Origin: an uncultured Verrucomicrobia subdivision 3 bacterium | GTDB lineage: Bacteria > Verrucomicrobiota > Verrucomicrobiia > Limisphaerales > UBA11358 | Direction: 5' to 3' | Length of the DNA: 38,033 nucleotides | Assembly: GCA_903936645.1 (NCBI GenBank) | Contig: CAIZWI010000185.1 | Coordinates: 1-38,033 of the forward strand | Shown here: positions 26,758 through 35,007 of the stretch, one piece after another | Layout: each line of letters starts with the position of its first letter | Position numbering within the stretch: position 1 is the first letter of the stretch | Translations under genes and position numbers: made by a program | The notes under the pieces: generated by a model | Databases searched by the model: none | Seen by the model: the letters and a program-made list of their open reading frames with translations, nothing else | Told to the model about the DNA's origin: nothing

Positions 26758-28686
26758 ATGAAATCAAAGACCGCGTCAACGCCAGAGAAAAAGAAAACTC
26801 CGCTCCGCGAGCCTAAGTCCGCTGGAATTGTTCAAGCTGCACCCCCTCCCGAGGTGACCGCTTCCGCGCCCGTCTCTCCAAAAACAATTTCCACTCCCGC
26901 GCCCAAACGCTCCTCCCGCAAATCGATCATTCCCACTGTGACCACCGCCGCCCCAAAAGTATTGAAACCTAAAGCCCCCACCCGTCCCGCTAAAATTGCC
27001 GTACCCGCCGCTGCCGTTGCCACCCCGGAACCAGTTGCGCCCGTGAAGGTTCCAGCGCCAGTGCAACCGACTCCCCGCCCGGCCGTTGCCGCTGCCGTTC
27101 CCCTGGCTCCGACCCCGCTGTCAGAACCAAAAAAACCAGTCGCCACCCCCCAACCCATTTCCCCAATCGTGGCACCGGCGGAAGTTAAACCAGTGATCAC
27201 AATGAAACAACCGGAACCCGCCAAGGTGGTTGTGGCGACTGTGCCGGTCGTGCCCGCCCCCCAAGCCGTGGCCATTGCTGAGGCAACCACTCAGCCCGCC
27301 GCGCCTGTGAGCCCGGTTTCTGAGCAACCCGTCAAGGAACACAAAACCCGGGTCACCAGCAGCACGGTGGTGCGCCGCACTTATACTCAACGCAAGAAAT
27401 ATGATGTGCCGGCAATCTTAAAGGATTCTGATGAGTCGCTGGACCCAGTCCTCGCCGGTCCCGGCCAAAAATTCGCCCTGGGGGGCTCGCCCACCACGCG
27501 GGGAACGGACCCCGCCGAGGGGGAATTGCCGGAAGCCTACGGCACTAAAAAGCTCTTTCTGACCGCGCGCGATCCGCACTGGCTCTATGCCCATTGGGAT
27601 TTAACCCTCCGTCAACAGCACGAATACAACGCCGGCTCCTCGGATGGCCACCTGGTCCTGCGCGTTTACGCTGCTCGCATCGAAGGCCACCCCCTTTACG
27701 AGATTCATGTGCATCCCGAGTCCCGCCATTGGTTTATCCATGTGGAACGGGCGGGCAATTCCTACTGTGCGGAACTGGGTTATTATTCCCCTGTCGGGAA
27801 ATGGATGCGCATCTCCGTTTCGAGTGCCACCGTCACGCCTCCGGATGCCGCCTCCCCGGAGACGGACGTGGAGTTTGCCACCATTCCCACCGAAATTCCC
27901 TTCCCCAAGTTAATGCACATTATTGAGGAAGCCGTGCGGGAAAATTTGCCCCTGGTGCAGGCCATTGAGGAATTGCGCCGGGCCGGCCACCCGGATTTGC
28001 CCAAGTTAAAACCCGTGCCGGCTTCGGCGGCACCCGTGCTTTCCCAAGCCTATCACTCGGACCCCACCGGGCACGCGTCGAACCCCGGCTCCACCCCGGT
28101 CGTCCCGCCCATCACCTGGACACCCCAGCAGGAACAGGCCCTTGCCCGGGTGATTAGCATTGATCAAAGCCGGCGCATCTGGATGGGCTCCCTGGAAATC
28201 ACCGAGTTAATTCGCCGCCGGTTGACCCAGGAAGTCATCCCCACCGCCAGTTCCCCCATGCAGGCATTTGGCCGGCCGGGTCCGGAAATGGGCTGGCTCG
28301 CCGCCAACCAGTCTGGCTTGTCGGTCCGCGATACCGCCAGCAGCCCGGCCCAGCCCTTCGGATCGGGCTCGCCGGTCGCCAAAAGTTTTTGGTTCAACGT
28401 CAATGCCGAACTCATCGTCTATGGGGCCACCGAACCGGGGGCCAAGGTCACTTTGGGCGGCCATGAAATCAAGTTGCGTCCCGATGGCACCTTTAGCTAT
28501 CGCTTCGCCCTGCCCGACGGCAAATATGAGCTGCCCGCCATCGCTATTTCAGCGGATGGCACGGATGGCCGGTCCGCCGAACTCAAATTCGCCCGCGAAA
28601 CCAACTACTTGGGAAATGTGGGCACCCATCCACAAGATCCCTCGCTAAAACCCCCGGTGCCTGATAGTCTGCCCACGAATCTGTGA
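26758..28686 (+). CDS. DUF4912 domain protein with long Pro/Ala/Lys-rich N-terminal region
   Basis: LPEAYGTKKLFLTARDPHWLYAHWDLTLRQQHEYN (DUF4912), C-terminal GATEPGAKVTLGGHEIKLRPDGTFSYRFALPDGKYELPAIAISADG. Confidence 0.88.
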   Translation: MKSKTASTPEKKKTPLREPKSAGIVQAAPPPEVTASAPVSPKTISTPAPKRSSRKSIIPTVTTAAPKVLKPKAPTRPAKIAVPAAAVATPEPVAPVKVPAPVQPTPRPAVAAAVPLAPTPLSEPKKPVATPQPISPIVAPAEVKPVITMKQPEPAKVVVATVPVVPAPQAVAIAEATTQPAAPVSPVSEQPVKEHKTRVTSSTVVRRTYTQRKKYDVPAILKDSDESLDPVLAGPGQKFALGGSPTTRGTDPAEGELPEAYGTKKLFLTARDPHWLYAHWDLTLRQQHEYNAGSSDGHLVLRVYAARIEGHPLYEIHVHPESRHWFIHVERAGNSYCAELGYYSPVGKWMRISVSSATVTPPDAASPETDVEFATIPTEIPFPKLMHIIEEAVRENLPLVQAIEELRRAGHPDLPKLKPVPASAAPVLSQAYHSDPTGHASNPGSTPVVPPITWTPQQEQALARVISIDQSRRIWMGSLEITELIRRRLTQEVIPTASSPMQAFGRPGPEMGWLAANQSGLSVRDTASSPAQPFGSGSPVAKSFWFNVNAELIVYGATEPGAKVTLGGHEIKLRPDGTFSYRFALPDGKYELPAIAISADGTDGRSAELKFARETNYLGNVGTHPQDPSLKPPVPDSLPTNL

Positions 28687-28700
28687 CCTATAGACGATTT

Positions 28701-28925
28701 ATGGATGCGTCTGAACGCGGAGCCGTCATGCTCGTTCGCTTTATTGCCATTTCACTGATTGGCGTGAGCGTGGCTGAAATCGCCCTGACTTTTGCCCTGG
28801 AGGCGAAAATCCCGGTGACCGTTCTCTCCTGCGTCCTCAAATCAGTGCCGGCGTTGTTGGGCATCCTCATGCTGGTAAAATTGCGGGCCCTGGCCGCCTG
28901 GATTGCCGACTTGCTGGACAACTAA
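28701..28925 (+). CDS. Small two-TM membrane protein, unknown function (ORF track starts at GTG 28683)
   Basis: MDASERGAVMLVRFIAISLIGVSVAEIALTFALEAKIPVTVLSCVLKSVPALLGILMLVKLRALAAWIADLLDN; sits between the DUF4912 and GH57 genes. Confidence 0.7.
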   Translation: MDASERGAVMLVRFIAISLIGVSVAEIALTFALEAKIPVTVLSCVLKSVPALLGILMLVKLRALAAWIADLLDN

Positions 28926-28945
28926 GGCCTTAAATTTGTTCATCC

Positions 28946-30520
28946 ATGCCCGGCTATCTATCCATCGTCCTCCACGCGCATCTGCCCTACGTGCGCCACC
29001 CGGAACATGCCAAATTTCTCGAGGAAAGCTGGCTGTACGAGGCCATCACGGAAACCTACATCCCGATCATCCAGATCCTGGAAAACTGGCAGCGCGACGG
29101 CGTGACGGCCAACCTCACGCTCTCCCTCTCGCCCACGCTGTGCTCCATGTTGCTGGACCCCATCCTGGGCGCCCGCTTCGAACGTCACCTGGACAGCCTG
29201 ATCGACCTGGCGGAAAAGGAGATTCACCGCACCCATTGGGACCGGCCCTACCGCGAGCTCGCGTGGATGTATCATCACAAGCTGACCCTGGCGCGCGAAA
29301 CCTGGCGGTTTTACGGCGGTAATCTGGTGTCGGCGTTTCGCCTGTTTCAAGAGGCGGGACGCATTGAAATCATCACCACCGCCGCCACGCACGGCCTGCT
29401 CCCCCTCATGGCCGGCCATCCGGCTTCCATTCGCGGGCAAATTCTCACCGCCCGGGATCATTACCACCACTGCTTCGGCCGCGATCCCGGCGGCATCTGG
29501 CTCCCCGAATGCGCTTATGTGGCCGGGATTGAAACCTATTTGCAGGAGGCCAACATCCGGTGGTTTATTCTGGATACCCACGGTATCCTGCATGCCTCCC
29601 CCCGGCCGCGCTACGGCACCTTTGCCCCCATATACACGCCCAATGGCATCGCCGCCTTCGGCCGTGATTACGATTCCTCCCGGCAGGTTTGGAGCAAGCA
29701 CGAGGGGTATCCCGGCGATCCCCGCTACCGTGATTTCTACCGCGACGTCGGCTTCGACCTCGATTTCGATTACGTCAAGCCGCACCTGCCGTCCCCCGAC
29801 CATCGTGGTTTTACGGGCATAAAATATTTCCGCATCACCGGCGGGCGGGGCCCCAAGGAAATCTATCAGCGCGATCACGCCCTCAAGGCCGCCAGCGAAC
29901 ACGCCGCCCATTTCCTGGCCGAACGCATGGCCCAGCTCCAAAAACTCGAAGGGCTCATGGACCGCCCGCCGCTCATTGTGGCGCCGTACGATGCCGAGTT
30001 GTTCGGCCATTGGTGGTATGAGGGCCCCGAATTCCTCGATTTCCTCGCGCGCAAAACGTTCAACGAGCAAAAATCCCTCACCCTCATTACCCCCGGCGAA
30101 TACCTCCGCCGCCACCCGACCAACCAGGTCGCCACCCCCAGCGCCTCCAGTTGGGGCGAGGAGGGCTACTGGCGCGTATGGTTGAATGACAAAAATGAGT
30201 GGATTTACCCCCACCTCCAAATCGCCCAGGAACGGCTCACCGAACTCGCCCAAACATTTCCCGAGGCCACCGGCCTCACCGCCCGCGCCCTGCGCCAGGC
30301 CGCCCGCGAATTGCTCCTCGCCCAGTCCAGCGACTGGCCCTTCATTCTGCGCGCCGATACCAGCCCCGCCTACGCCCGCCGCCGGGTCAAGGACCATCTC
30401 CTGCGCTTCATCGCCCTGCATGACCAGCTAACCGCCACCGGCGTGGATGAAGCCTGGCTCGCCGAAATCGAAGCCAAAGACCCCCTGTTTCCCGACGTGG
30501 ACTGGCGTTATTGGTTGTAA
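28946..30520 (+). CDS. GH57 1,4-alpha-glucan branching enzyme (DUF1957 C-terminal domain)
   Basis: LSIVLHAHLPYVRHPE, GIWLPECAYVAGIE, VAPYDAELFGHWWYEGPEFL. Confidence 0.92.
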   Translation: MPGYLSIVLHAHLPYVRHPEHAKFLEESWLYEAITETYIPIIQILENWQRDGVTANLTLSLSPTLCSMLLDPILGARFERHLDSLIDLAEKEIHRTHWDRPYRELAWMYHHKLTLARETWRFYGGNLVSAFRLFQEAGRIEIITTAATHGLLPLMAGHPASIRGQILTARDHYHHCFGRDPGGIWLPECAYVAGIETYLQEANIRWFILDTHGILHASPRPRYGTFAPIYTPNGIAAFGRDYDSSRQVWSKHEGYPGDPRYRDFYRDVGFDLDFDYVKPHLPSPDHRGFTGIKYFRITGGRGPKEIYQRDHALKAASEHAAHFLAERMAQLQKLEGLMDRPPLIVAPYDAELFGHWWYEGPEFLDFLARKTFNEQKSLTLITPGEYLRRHPTNQVATPSASSWGEEGYWRVWLNDKNEWIYPHLQIAQERLTELAQTFPEATGLTARALRQAARELLLAQSSDWPFILRADTSPAYARRRVKDHLLRFIALHDQLTATGVDEAWLAEIEAKDPLFPDVDWRYWL

Positions 30521-30551
30521 CCCGCCGTGCCGGGCAGCCAAGCCCGTCCGG

Positions 30552-31589
30552 TTATTGCCCATTCCGCAGGTTGGGGTGCCGCCGCCAGTCGCGGGGCGAT
30601 TGCCCCAGCCGCCGGCGAAATACCGTCGCAAAATACTGGCTGGACTGAAAGCCGCACGCCAATGCCACTTCGGTAATACTCCGCTCCGGCTGCGCCACCA
30701 GCATGCTGGCCGCCGCCGCCACCCGCTGGCGAACCAGAAATTCCAGCGGCGCCACATTCGTAATCCGGTGGCAATACGCGGCGAACCGGCTCCGCCCCAG
30801 CCCGCAATTCTCCGCCATGGATGCCAGAGTCCAGGGCTCATCCAGCCGTCCCGGCAGTTCCCGCAGAAACAGCCGGATGGTTCGTTCACTGGTGGACAGG
30901 CTTTCATCCAGTCGCGGCTTGCGCCGTTCGAGCATTTCCGCCAGCGCGATGACCAGCTCGTTGAGCACGATTTTCAGCCGCGTCAGGGCTTCATCCGTCA
31001 CCTGCCCGCCCCGGGCGGTTTGGCTGAGCTGGCGGAAGCACCGGGCCACTTCCTCATCCACCCGCCAGACCGGCTGCTCATTCTGCCGCAAGATCGTGGT
31101 AAGTTGTTGCAAACGCCGGCGAGGATACAATAACCAGCGCGGCCACACCCACGGCTGGTTGGGCCGGCGGACTCCCACATCCATGATCACCCAGTGGTAA
31201 CGGGAGGCCGGCACCTTGGGATTGCCCACCCGGTGACGCTGCCAGGGCCGCGTGATCGTCAGGCTGCCCGGGCCCAGCATAAATTCACCCCCGCCCGCCA
31301 CGGCAAACGGGAGCTGGCCGGCCTCCACATATGCCAGTTCCAACCCCTCGTTGCGATGCCAGTCCAAACCCCAGGCCTGGTCTTCCGGAGCGTCCCAATA
31401 ACCCGCCATCATCACTTCGCGCAAGTCGTGGCGCGGCAGGCGCACGCCCGGATACGTCCCCCGGCCAAAGGCGGCCAGGCGCAACCGCCCCTGGGCGGCC
31501 GCCTGTTTCAGGGGCTCGCACGAATCGGCGTGGTACAGCTCGGCCGGTGAGCGAAAGGTGGCCGGTTTAACTTGTGTGATTTTGTTCAA
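30552..31589 (-). CDS. AraC-family transcriptional regulator (likely TTG start)
   Basis: C-terminal AraC HTH SITEVALACGFQSSQYFATVFRRRLGQSPRDWRR; N-terminal cupin-like sensor region. Confidence 0.93.
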   Translation of the reverse strand: MNKITQVKPATFRSPAELYHADSCEPLKQAAAQGRLRLAAFGRGTYPGVRLPRHDLREVMMAGYWDAPEDQAWGLDWHRNEGLELAYVEAGQLPFAVAGGGEFMLGPGSLTITRPWQRHRVGNPKVPASRYHWVIMDVGVRRPNQPWVWPRWLLYPRRRLQQLTTILRQNEQPVWRVDEEVARCFRQLSQTARGGQVTDEALTRLKIVLNELVIALAEMLERRKPRLDESLSTSERTIRLFLRELPGRLDEPWTLASMAENCGLGRSRFAAYCHRITNVAPLEFLVRQRVAAAASMLVAQPERSITEVALACGFQSSQYFATVFRRRLGQSPRDWRRHPNLRNGQ

Positions 31590-31647
31590 TATTTACCAAT
31601 CAGTGAAAGTGAACGACCCTAGCCGGGGAAATTGCTAAAGTCAAATC

Positions 31648-32424
31648 ATGACCAATCTTCGTTGCCTGGCGGCCTGGGTCGTGGTCGTCCTGCTGGCCAC
31701 CCAGCCCGGGGCGGTGGCGGCCCCCTGGCGCGTGCTGTTGCTCACCGGGGCCAACAACCATGACTGGCGCGCCACCACGCCGGTCTTGCAAGCCGTGCTG
31801 GCGCAGGATGGCCGGTTTGCCGTGGACGTGTCGACCAATGTGGCCGGATTGTCCCCGGCGGACTTGTCCCGCTATGATGCCATTCTCAGCAACTTTAACA
31901 CCTTTGGGATGAAAGCCCCCGGCGCGGTGTGGCATACCCAAATGCGCGCAGCCTTCGTGGCCTTCATCCGGGCGGGCCATGGTCTGGTGGTGGTGCATGC
32001 TGGCAGTGCCGTGTTTTATGACTGGCCGGAGTTTCAGCAAATCGCCGGTGCCACCTGGGGGCCGCACACCCACCATGGCCGGATGCATACCAATGAGGTG
32101 CTCATCACTGCGGCACCGCATCCGATTACCGCCGGCCTGGTCGGTTTTTCAACCTTTGATGAATTTTGGCAGGGCGCGCAACTGGCCCCGGGCGCGCAGG
32201 TCCTCGCCACGGTGACGCCGCAGCCGGCGTTCGGCGGCAGCGGCCAGCCTGAACCCATCGCGCTCGCCACTCAATGCGGTGCCGGCCGCGGCTTCACTTT
32301 GCTGCTCGGACACGATGCCCGGGCCATGGCCTCCCCCGGCTTCCAGCGCTTATTGCGGCGCGGCACCGAATGGGCCGCGAGTGGCCGGGTTGCCGAACTG
32401 TCTCCCAACGAATCATTCAAATGA
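31648..32424 (+). CDS. ThuA domain-containing secreted protein
   Basis: Signal peptide; VLLLTGANNHDWRATTPVLQAVL...GHGLVVVHAGSAVF...WGPHTHHGRM...HPITAGL. Confidence 0.9.
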   Translation: MTNLRCLAAWVVVVLLATQPGAVAAPWRVLLLTGANNHDWRATTPVLQAVLAQDGRFAVDVSTNVAGLSPADLSRYDAILSNFNTFGMKAPGAVWHTQMRAAFVAFIRAGHGLVVVHAGSAVFYDWPEFQQIAGATWGPHTHHGRMHTNEVLITAAPHPITAGLVGFSTFDEFWQGAQLAPGAQVLATVTPQPAFGGSGQPEPIALATQCGAGRGFTLLLGHDARAMASPGFQRLLRRGTEWAASGRVAELSPNESFK

Positions 32425-33758
32425 AAACTACCAATCACCTCACCCGCCGGCGTTTTGCCGGTGGACTCCTCCAGGCCGCCCTCTTTGCGGCCACCGCCCC
32501 CAACCTGGTCCCATTGCGCCTCCTCGCCGGGGAAAACACACCCGCCAAACGCATCCAGCTTGGCCATATCGGCGTGGGCGGCCAGGGCACCAGCCTGCTC
32601 AATAATTTCCAAAATGTGGATGCGGCCGTTTCCCTGGCCATCTGCGACCCGTTTCGCCAGCGCCGCGAAGCCGCCGGCAAAGTGGTCACCCAGCGGCGCC
32701 AGGTGGTCCCCAAATTGTATAATGACTTCCGTGAGTTGCTCGCCGACCCGGCCATCGATGCGGTGGTCATTGCCACGCCAGACCACTGGCATGTGCCCAT
32801 CGGCCTCGCCGCTGTCCGCGCGGGGAAAGATGTGTATATTGAAAAGCCCCTGGGCCACAGTCTGGCGCAAAACCAGGCCATGCTGGCCGCCTGCCAGCAA
32901 CACCGCAAAATCTTCCAATACGGCACCATGCAGCGGGCGGAGGAGATGATCAAGCGCGGCGTGGAACTCGTGTTGAATGGCTACATTGGCGAATTGCAGC
33001 GGATCGATGCCTGGGCCCCGGCCGGGCAGGGGGGCGGCTCCCTCGACGAGATCCCCGTGCCCGAGGGCCTCGACTACGACTTATACCTCGGACCTGCGCC
33101 CGTGCGCCCCTGCACCAAGGACCGCATCACCAGCAAGGGCTCCTGGCATTGCGCGGACTATGCCCTGGGCTTCATCGCCGGCTGGGGGGCCCATCCTCTG
33201 GATATTGCCATCTGGGGCATGGACTCCGATAAAAAAGGCCGGACGTCCTTTCACGGCACGGGCACTGTTCGCACCCCCAATGCGCTGTTCAACACTTGCT
33301 CCTCCTGGGACGTGAATACCCGGTTCCATGACGGCGTCACCCTCCACTTCATGAGCGATGATGTGGCCAAATCCGTCGTCGCCCCCTATCGCGCCGACAA
33401 CTGGGAAAATAACGGCACCACGTTTTTTGGTTCCCGCGGCTGGGTCAGTGTCGGCCGGGGCACTTATGCCGCGAGCAATCCCGACTGGTTTAAGCTCAGA
33501 CAATGCGCCGGCCATCACCGGGTGCGGTACCACAACAAATATTACCAGGCATTTGTGGAAAGCGTGCGCGATCGCACGCCCTCCGTGGCCCCCATTGAAG
33601 ACGCCTTGCGCTCCGATGCCATCAGTCATCTGTCGCTCATGGCCATCAAGACCGGCCAGGAAGTCGTCTGGGATCCCCGCAAATATCAGATCATTGCCCC
33701 CGCCGGCCTGGCTGAACAAATGCACACTGCCATCCGGGGTGATTGGTTGCAAAGCTGA
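32421..33758 (+). CDS. Gfo/Idh/MocA-family oxidoreductase with Tat-type signal
   Basis: MKTTNHLTRRRFAGGLLQAALFAATAP (twin-arginine), IQLGHIGVGGQG, DAVVIATPDHWHVPIGLAAVRAGKDVYIEKPLGHS; ATG at 32421 overlaps the ThuA stop. Confidence 0.93.
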   Translation: MKTTNHLTRRRFAGGLLQAALFAATAPNLVPLRLLAGENTPAKRIQLGHIGVGGQGTSLLNNFQNVDAAVSLAICDPFRQRREAAGKVVTQRRQVVPKLYNDFRELLADPAIDAVVIATPDHWHVPIGLAAVRAGKDVYIEKPLGHSLAQNQAMLAACQQHRKIFQYGTMQRAEEMIKRGVELVLNGYIGELQRIDAWAPAGQGGGSLDEIPVPEGLDYDLYLGPAPVRPCTKDRITSKGSWHCADYALGFIAGWGAHPLDIAIWGMDSDKKGRTSFHGTGTVRTPNALFNTCSSWDVNTRFHDGVTLHFMSDDVAKSVVAPYRADNWENNGTTFFGSRGWVSVGRGTYAASNPDWFKLRQCAGHHRVRYHNKYYQAFVESVRDRTPSVAPIEDALRSDAISHLSLMAIKTGQEVVWDPRKYQIIAPAGLAEQMHTAIRGDWLQS

Positions 33759-33761
33759 GTT

Positions 33762-34604
33762 ATGAAAATCGGTTGCTTTGCCCTCGTAGAACCGTTCCGT
33801 TCGCTGGACCGGCAGTTTCAAGCCATCAAAGAAATGGGGTTGGACTACGCCGACCTCACGGACAACCATCAGGGCGGCATGCTCGGGGTGGAATACGGAT
33901 TTTCCGCCTCCATCAGCCTCGACAGCCACCCCGCCAAAATCCGCGAACTCGCCAGTCGCGCCGGCATTGAACTCACCGCCTTCTGCGCGCATGCCAATCT
34001 CCTCGATCCCCCCGCGCCGGATATTTACGGCACGAATGAAATCATCAAGGCCATCCGCCTGGCCGCGCTGCTCGGCCTGCCCGAGGTCATTACCACCGAG
34101 GGCGATCCCAAGACCCACTTTGGCGAGCACTTGACGCGCGCGGAACAGATTTTCGCCACCGTCGAGAAACTGCGCTCGCCCGTCGCCTGGGCCGCGGAAC
34201 TGGGGGTGAAATTGCTGCTTGAACCCCACGGCCGGGTCACCGGGACCATCGCTGGCATGGGGCGGTTGCTGGAGCAGTTGGGGCATCCGCAAACCGTCGG
34301 CATTTGCCTGGATACCGGCAACGCCTGGCTGGGGGGCGCCGAACCTCTCGACTACGTCCGCGAATTTGGCTCGCGCATCGGTCACGTTCACTGGAAGGAC
34401 CTGCCGTCGGAAATGCAATCCCAGCGTGGCCAACTCTATGGTTGTGGCATGGGCACCATTGCGCTCGGCGATGGCGTGGTCGGCATTCCGGCGCTGGTGC
34501 AAGCCTTGCAGGCGGCCGGCTTTGATGGGGCAACCACCCTGGAAATCGTTGGCCGGGAAGCCGTCATGACTTCCGCCCGGCGGCTGAAAGCCTGGTGGGG
34601 CTGA
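33762..34604 (+). CDS. Sugar phosphate isomerase/epimerase-like TIM-barrel protein
   Basis: KIGCFALVEPFRSLDRQFQAIKEMGLDYADL..., LEPHGRVTG, VGICLDTGNAWLGG, GHVHWKDLP. Confidence 0.88.
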   Translation: MKIGCFALVEPFRSLDRQFQAIKEMGLDYADLTDNHQGGMLGVEYGFSASISLDSHPAKIRELASRAGIELTAFCAHANLLDPPAPDIYGTNEIIKAIRLAALLGLPEVITTEGDPKTHFGEHLTRAEQIFATVEKLRSPVAWAAELGVKLLLEPHGRVTGTIAGMGRLLEQLGHPQTVGICLDTGNAWLGGAEPLDYVREFGSRIGHVHWKDLPSEMQSQRGQLYGCGMGTIALGDGVVGIPALVQALQAAGFDGATTLEIVGREAVMTSARRLKAWWG

Positions 34605-34728
34605 CCTAATCCTGGCGGTTTCCCCCGGCTTGGGACCACCTTCGCCCGGGCATTCGCTCCGTTAATGCGACTCCAGCAACCCCAAAAAAAGCATTGGCTG
34701 CCAGCCAACGACCTGCCTAACTGGGCCC

Positions 34729-34920
34729 ATGCGTCCCAACGGCAACCCAGCCTTCACCTTGCCGGAGTTGCTCTGCGCCCTCGCCATTATCGCGATCCTG
34801 GCCGCCCTGGCGTTGGGCGTCTTGCCCAAAGCCCTCGGCCGGGCCCAACGGCTTCGTCATCAAAGCGCCGAAGGCCAGACCAACATACTGAAAATGATCG
34901 ATGCCAGCGACACCCGCTAA
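34729..34920 (+). CDS. Short prepilin/pseudopilin-like protein (63 aa)
   Basis: MRPNGNPAFTLPELLCALAIIAILAALALGVLPKALGRAQRLRHQSAEGQTNILKMIDASDTR: FTLxELL-type N-methylation motif plus hydrophobic helix. Confidence 0.6.
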   Translation: MRPNGNPAFTLPELLCALAIIAILAALALGVLPKALGRAQRLRHQSAEGQTNILKMIDASDTR

Positions 34921-35007
34921 ATCCTCGCCAGGCAAGGTGATTTCGCTTCTGGCCGGTGGGGATGTTCGCTGGAGCTAGGCGTTTTGGATTTGGAGGTTTC
35001 CCCCCCC

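Noticed and set aside
26820-27350. Pro/Ala-rich stretch as a possible DNA repeat array
   Set aside because: No fixed repeat unit at the nucleotide level; it is low-complexity coding sequence in the DUF4912 protein.
28958-34502. Long antisense ORFs (e.g. 28958-30421 minus, 487 aa; 33081-34502 minus, 473 aa; 1247-2182 minus; 4495-5100 minus; 35281-36510 plus)
   Set aside because: Shadow ORFs opposite well-supported genes in GC-rich DNA; low-complexity Arg/Gly/Pro-rich translations with no family motif.
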